Of a stretch of DNA of 47,441 nucleotides, positions 44,147 to 47,441 are shown piece after piece. The position numbers and the translations under genes are program-made. This DNA is from Trueperella sp. (GTDB taxonomy: Bacteria; Actinomycetota; Actinomycetes; Actinomycetales; Actinomycetaceae), in NCBI GenBank assembly GCA_022783305.1, contig JALEWQ010000045.1, positions 1 through 47,441 of the forward strand. The letters are read 5' to 3'. Numbering within the stretch: position 1 is the stretch's first letter; the number at the start of each line of letters is the position of its first letter. The notes beneath the pieces were generated by a model. The model made no database searches and had not been told where the DNA came from. It was given only the letters and a program-made list of their open reading frames with translations.

Positions 44147-44632
44147 ATGTCTGACGTACGGCTCACGGTGGGCCAGGAGGCCCCCGATTTTACCCTGGAT
44201 ACGGTCGACGGCCCCGTCACCCTGTCCCACGAGATTGAGCGCGCCGAGCAGGGCGTGATCGTCTACTTCTACCCACGCGCCATGACCCCCGGCTGCACCA
44301 CTGAGGCCTGCGACTTCCGCGACTCCGAGAACTCGCTGAAGTCTGCCGGCTACACGGTGATTGGCATCTCGCCCGACTCGGTGGATTCGATCCGCAAGTT
44401 CGTGGACAAGGAGTCTCTCAACTTCCCGCTCGCCTCCGACCCGGACAAGGCCGTCATGAGGGCCTACGGCGCGTTTGGCAAGAAGATGAACTACGGCAAG
44501 GAGGTGGAGGGCGTGATCCGCTCCACCGTGGTGGTGGGTAAGGACGGCAAGGTTGTCCTGCCGCTGTACAACGTGAAGGCCACCGGGCACGTGGCGCGCC
44601 TGCGCCGCGAGCTGGGCATCGACCCCGCCTAG
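44147..44632 (+). CDS. bcp: Thioredoxin-dependent peroxiredoxin, Bcp/PrxQ type
   Basis: A 161-residue atypical 2-Cys peroxiredoxin that reduces hydrogen peroxide and organic peroxides with thioredoxin. The active site TPGCTTEACDFRD contains peroxidatic Cys50 and resolving Cys55, the C-x4-C spacing of the PrxQ group. The first strand (GQEAPDFTLDTVDG) and GISPDSVDSIRKF further on are family landmarks. The start ATG has AAGGA six bases upstream (44137-44141). It follows a small membrane protein gene by 15 bases and ends before a 13-pair hairpin whose loop holds the -35 of the tRNA-Leu promoter. Confidence 0.95.
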   Translation: MSDVRLTVGQEAPDFTLDTVDGPVTLSHEIERAEQGVIVYFYPRAMTPGCTTEACDFRDSENSLKSAGYTVIGISPDSVDSIRKFVDKESLNFPLASDPDKAVMRAYGAFGKKMNYGKEVEGVIRSTVVVGKDGKVVLPLYNVKATGHVARLRRELGIDPA

Positions 44633-44646
44633 ACATTCATCGGCCG

Positions 44647-44687
44647 CCTCGCCGCCACCTCGTTTTTGGAATGGGGTGGCGGCGAGG
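44647..44687 (+). terminator. 13-bp hairpin after bcp
   Basis: CCTCGCCGCCACC at 44647-44659 pairs perfectly with 44675-44687 around a 15-base loop that includes TTTTT. It begins 14 bases after the bcp stop. Confidence 0.75.
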
Positions 44688-44694
44688 ATACACT
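44666..44694 (+). promoter_or_regulatory. Promoter of tRNA-Leu
   Basis: TTGGAA at 44666-44671, a 17-base spacer and TACACT at 44689-44694, eight bases before the mature tRNA 5' end. The -35 lies in the loop and the spacer in the right arm of the bcp terminator hairpin. Confidence 0.6.
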
Positions 44695-44702
44695 TCTGCT
44701 GA

Positions 44703-44784
<82 letters not shown>

Positions 44785-44804
44785 CTCTTCTTTCGTTTGC
44801 CGCC

Positions 44805-46604
44805 CTACCCTTCCCCGTAAAGCGCCTTGAGTTCACGCGCGTAGCGCCGCGCCACCGCCTCGCGCTTGACCTTGAGGGAGGGGGTAAGCATCCCGTTGTC
44901 TACGGTCAGGTCGGGGTAGATGACCGTGAACTTGCGGATGGACTCCGCGCGGGAGACCCGCTTGTTGGTCTTCTTGATGGCGCGCTCGAGTGAGGCGAGC
45001 ACCTCGGGGTGGCGGGCTGCCTGGGTGACGTCCATCGCTGGCAGGTCGTGGGCGCCAAGCCAGCCGGGCAGCATCTCGGCGTCTAGCGTGATGAGGGCGC
45101 CGACGAACGGTTTCTTGTCCCCCACCACAATGACCTGGGAGATGAGCGGGTGGGAGCTGAGCGGATCCTCGAGCGCGGCGGGGGAGACGTTCTTGCCGCC
45201 GGCCGTGACGATGATTTCCTTCTTGCGCCCGGTGATGGTGAGGTAGCCCTGCCGGTCGAGTGTGCCGAGATCGCCGGTGTGGAACCAGCCCTCGGAATCG
45301 AAGGCCTCCGCCGTGGCCTCGGGGTCGTTCTGATATCCGCGAAAGATCTGCGGGCCGCGAACCAGGATTTCGCCGTCGTCGTCGATCTTGATCTCGGTGG
45401 TCGGCATCGGCACGCCGACGGTGCCCATCTTGATCGAGTCCACGAGGTTGACGGTGGCGGCGCCGGTACATTCTGTCAGGCCCCAGGCCTCGAGGACCGT
45501 CAGCCCGATCCCGCGGAAGAAGTGTCCGGTGCGTTTGCCCAGCGGGGCGCCGGCGGCGACGGCGTAGTGGCAGTCCGCGCCGATGATGTTCGTGATCTTG
45601 GAAAACACCAGCTTGCGCGCGACCGCGTGCTTGAGAGAGCGGATGGGGCCGCGCCCGCGCTCGGAGTAGGCGACGGCGACGTTGGCCGCCCACCTAAAGA
45701 TCTTGCGTTTGAGGCCGGAGCCGGCCTTGGCTTCGGCGGCGTTGTAGATCTTCTCTAGCACGCGCGGCACCACGAGTAGGCCGGAGGGCTTGAAGGTCTT
45801 GAGGTCGGAGATCAGGTTCTTGATGGAGGGGGTGTGCCCGACGACCCCGCGCCCGGCGATAGTGAAGAAGAACACGGAGCGGGCCATGACGTGGGCGAGG
45901 GGGAGGAAGAGGAGGACGCGGGTCTCGGGGGTGTCGATGACCTGGCGCATGTGGGGAATGGTGTTCAACGTGATATCCACGAAGTTGCCGTGCGTGAGCT
46001 CGACCCCCTTGGGGCGCCCCGTGGTGCCGGAGGTGTAGATGACGGTGGCCAGGGTGTCGAGGGTGAGGCGGCTGCGGCGCCCGTCGATCTCGGACTGGTC
46101 GATCGTCTCACCCTGGGCGTAGAGCTTGACGAGGGCGTCTTGGTCGAAGGCGAGGACCCGGCCGAGGGCGGGTGTGCGCTGCGATTCGACGAGTGCCTGC
46201 TGGGCGTGCGTGTCGGTGACGACGAAGCGGATGGCTGAGTTTTCCAGGATCCAGCGCACCTGCTCGGCGGAGTCGGATTCGTAGATCGGCACGACGACGA
46301 GGCCCGCGCTGAGTGCCGCCATGTCCACGAGGCTCCATTCGTAGGAGGTGGCGGCGAAAATCGCAATGGCGTCACCTTCGTTGAGTCCTTCGGCGACCAG
46401 GCCGCGGGCGACGGCGTTAACGTCGGCGAGGTATTCGGTGGTGGTCATCGGCGTCCAGACGCCGAGGGTGCTTTGCCGCTCGATGCAGATCTGGTCCGGA
46501 TGGGCTTCCTGGCGGCGGGTGAGGAGCCAGGGGATGTTCATCCAGGGCTCGGGCGTGACGTACCGCTTCCCGGAGACGATACCGCCTCGACGCTTCTTGA
46601 CCAT
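44805..46604 (-). CDS. Long-chain acyl-CoA ligase (AMP-forming)
   Basis: A 599-residue member of the AMP-binding (ANL) family, FadD-like, activating fatty acids with ATP and CoA. The P-loop-like motif VIYTSGTTGRPKGVELTH (about residues 190-207), the A5-like EAWGLTECTGAATVN, the A7/A8 region GWFHTGDLGTLDRQGYLTITGRKKE (quoted in part) and the C-terminal catalytic-Lys region (DNGMLTPSLKVKRE) are complete. Length and layout fit the group of actinobacterial long-chain acyl-CoA synthetases (FadD15 type). The start ATG at 46604 has GAGGGGGAA upstream. The promoter region holds repeated CGTAACTA and a GTTAC/GTAAC palindrome, probable sites for a fatty-acid-responsive repressor. The 3' end lies 20 bases from tRNA-Leu on the other strand. 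Confidence 0.94.
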   Translation of the reverse strand: MVKKRRGGIVSGKRYVTPEPWMNIPWLLTRRQEAHPDQICIERQSTLGVWTPMTTTEYLADVNAVARGLVAEGLNEGDAIAIFAATSYEWSLVDMAALSAGLVVVPIYESDSAEQVRWILENSAIRFVVTDTHAQQALVESQRTPALGRVLAFDQDALVKLYAQGETIDQSEIDGRRSRLTLDTLATVIYTSGTTGRPKGVELTHGNFVDITLNTIPHMRQVIDTPETRVLLFLPLAHVMARSVFFFTIAGRGVVGHTPSIKNLISDLKTFKPSGLLVVPRVLEKIYNAAEAKAGSGLKRKIFRWAANVAVAYSERGRGPIRSLKHAVARKLVFSKITNIIGADCHYAVAAGAPLGKRTGHFFRGIGLTVLEAWGLTECTGAATVNLVDSIKMGTVGVPMPTTEIKIDDDGEILVRGPQIFRGYQNDPEATAEAFDSEGWFHTGDLGTLDRQGYLTITGRKKEIIVTAGGKNVSPAALEDPLSSHPLISQVIVVGDKKPFVGALITLDAEMLPGWLGAHDLPAMDVTQAARHPEVLASLERAIKKTNKRVSRAESIRKFTVIYPDLTVDNGMLTPSLKVKREAVARRYARELKALYGEG

Positions 46605-46636
46605 GTTTCCCCCTCAGTCGACGAATGCTACGCCAG

Positions 46637-46666
46637 CGTAACTAAAGGCTACGTTACCGTAACTAG
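46637..46666. promoter_or_regulatory. Candidate operator upstream of the acyl-CoA ligase gene
   Basis: CGTAACTA occurs at 46637-46644 and again at 46658-46665, exactly 21 bases apart (two helical turns). The second copy is half of the perfect palindrome GTTAC-C-GTAAC at 46653-46663. The site lies 33-60 bases before the start codon. Acyl-CoA ligase genes of actinobacteria are often controlled by TetR-type lipid sensors with TTAC/GTAA-rich operators; the match is suggestive only. Confidence 0.5.
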
Positions 46667-46764
46667 ACGTGGGGTGCGGGGTGATTTGCCGGCGTGGGGC
46701 ACGCGACACAGGCGGCGGGATGGAGACTACGCCGAAGGGCCGGTGTTGGGGGATGCTGCGGCGC

Positions 46765-46770
46765 TAGGAT
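46765..46770 (+). promoter_or_regulatory. -10 hexamer TAGGAT for the FAH-family gene
   Basis: TAGGAT, six bases, then ATG at 46777, with no ribosome binding site: the same leaderless geometry seen at many other genes of the window. Confidence 0.55.
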
Positions 46771-46776
46771 GGGCGT

Positions 46777-47441
46777 ATGAAGATCGCGCGACTTTCTCTG
46801 GATCAGGGCCCTCGCTTCGCCGTCGTCGACGAGGCCACCGGCAACTATCACGTGCTTGCGGACGACCCTCTGTATGCCGGGATCAACCCGACGGGACAGG
46901 TCGTCTCCGCGAGCGACGCCAACCTTGTGGCGCCCATGCTCCCGCGCTCGAAGGTGATCGGCTTCGGCGATAACTACAACCGCCCCGACTACCGCCCGGA
47001 TCCGGCCACGGTTCCGACCACCTTTTTGAAGCCGAACACCGCTGTCGTCGGGCCAAACGTGCCGATCGTGGCGCCGGCATGGTCGGGAAACATCATCCAC
47101 GAGGCCGAGCTCGCCGTCGTCATTTCGCGCCTGTGCAAGGACGTTCCGGTCGAGCGTGCCAACGAGGTGATCTTCGGCTACACGGTGGGCAACGACGTCG
47201 CCGATGGTCTCACCCAAAAGTCCGACCTGCAGTGGGCGCGGGCGAAGGGCTTTGACACCTCCTGCCCGATCGGTCCGGTGATCGTCACAGATCTCGATAT
47301 CTCGAACCTGGAGATCACGCTGTCGGTGGACGGCGAGGTCAAGGGTAGGGGCACGACGGCCGACCTGGCTCGTTCCGTCCCGGAGCTTGTTGCGCTCGCC
47401 TCGTCGATGTTCACGCTCCTGCCGGGTGACATCATCCTCAC
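46777..47441 (+). CDS. Fumarylacetoacetate hydrolase-family protein, partial (cut by window end)
   Basis: The first 221 residues of an FAH-family enzyme. The N-terminal small domain (MKIARLSLDQGPRFAVVDE) is followed by the catalytic domain with GFGDNYN, PTTFLKPNTAVVGPN, the metal-binding Glu pair in IIHEAELAVVISRL, and GYTVGNDVADGLTQK followed by QWARAKGFDTSCPIGPVI. The family comprises 2-hydroxyhepta-2,4-diene-1,7-dioate isomerases, acylpyruvate hydrolases and oxaloacetate decarboxylases. In actinobacteria this copy usually precedes gltX (glutamyl-tRNA synthetase), but the neighbour is outside the window. It probably acts on a 2-oxo acid in the cytosol; the exact substrate is not known. The frame is open to the window edge. 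The ATG lies six bases after TAGGAT. Confidence 0.92.
   Translation, partial: MKIARLSLDQGPRFAVVDEATGNYHVLADDPLYAGINPTGQVVSASDANLVAPMLPRSKVIGFGDNYNRPDYRPDPATVPTTFLKPNTAVVGPNVPIVAPAWSGNIIHEAELAVVISRLCKDVPVERANEVIFGYTVGNDVADGLTQKSDLQWARAKGFDTSCPIGPVIVTDLDISNLEITLSVDGEVKGRGTTADLARSVPELVALASSMFTLLPGDIIL

Overview
The window is a high-GC actinobacterial chromosome segment, most likely from the Actinomycetaceae (Trueperella, Arcanobacterium, Actinomyces or Schaalia type). The pointers are the conserved clpS-DUF2017-murI-metallo-hydrolase-rph-rdgB block, a DUF3039 protein next to a DEAD/DEAH helicase, many apparently leaderless genes (a -10 hexamer six or seven bases before the start codon), and wall-anchored proteins with sorting signals LANTG, LSYTG and LPMTG. 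A 1499-residue 2-hydroxyacyl-CoA dehydratase activase-like iron-sulfur protein suggests anaerobic or facultative growth. The assignment below class level is inference.

Layout. 1-1.6 kb: the tail of an IS3-family transposase and an AT-richer MFS transporter, probably acquired DNA. 1.9-5.5 kb: a CodA-type deaminase, a second MFS carrier, and the 3' remnant of a wall-anchored coiled-coil protein. 5.8-10.2 kb: a LysR regulator divergent from psuG, psuK and an MFS carrier, which looks like a pseudouridine uptake and breakdown operon. 10.2-15.8 kb: an intergenic area with possible toxin-antitoxin debris, an unrecognised 675-residue membrane protein, and a MarR/MMPL exporter pair around overlapping palindromes. 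15.7-21.1 kb: the giant activase-like protein and a divergent TetR regulator. 21.4-30.4 kb: two large wall-anchored exoenzymes (a subtilase and a 5'-nucleotidase) enclosing two acetyltransferases and a nitroreductase. 30.5-39 kb: nadE, an AspT-type transporter, HU, an ABC-F protein with a structured leader, DUF3039 plus helicase, and pncB. 39-43 kb: the clpS to rdgB block. 43-47.4 kb: a Nudix-like DUF4916 gene, a small membrane protein, a Bcp peroxiredoxin, tRNA-Leu(UAG), a long-chain acyl-CoA ligase and the start of a fumarylacetoacetate hydrolase-family gene.

Working together. Several genes serve scavenging of nucleotide-derived compounds: the secreted 5'-nucleotidase, the deaminase, the PsuG/PsuK pair with its carrier, and the NAD salvage enzymes PncB and NadE. 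This fits a host-associated organism that feeds on nucleic acids and cofactors. Defence against toxic compounds is represented by MMPL, ABC-F, two MFS carriers of unknown substrate and the nitroreductase. The observations I would check first are the ABC-F leader (tiny upstream reading frames plus a stem that covers the ribosome binding site), the altered active site of the CodA homologue, and the recurrent leaderless promoters. I found no rRNA, CRISPR array, prophage or complete insertion sequence.
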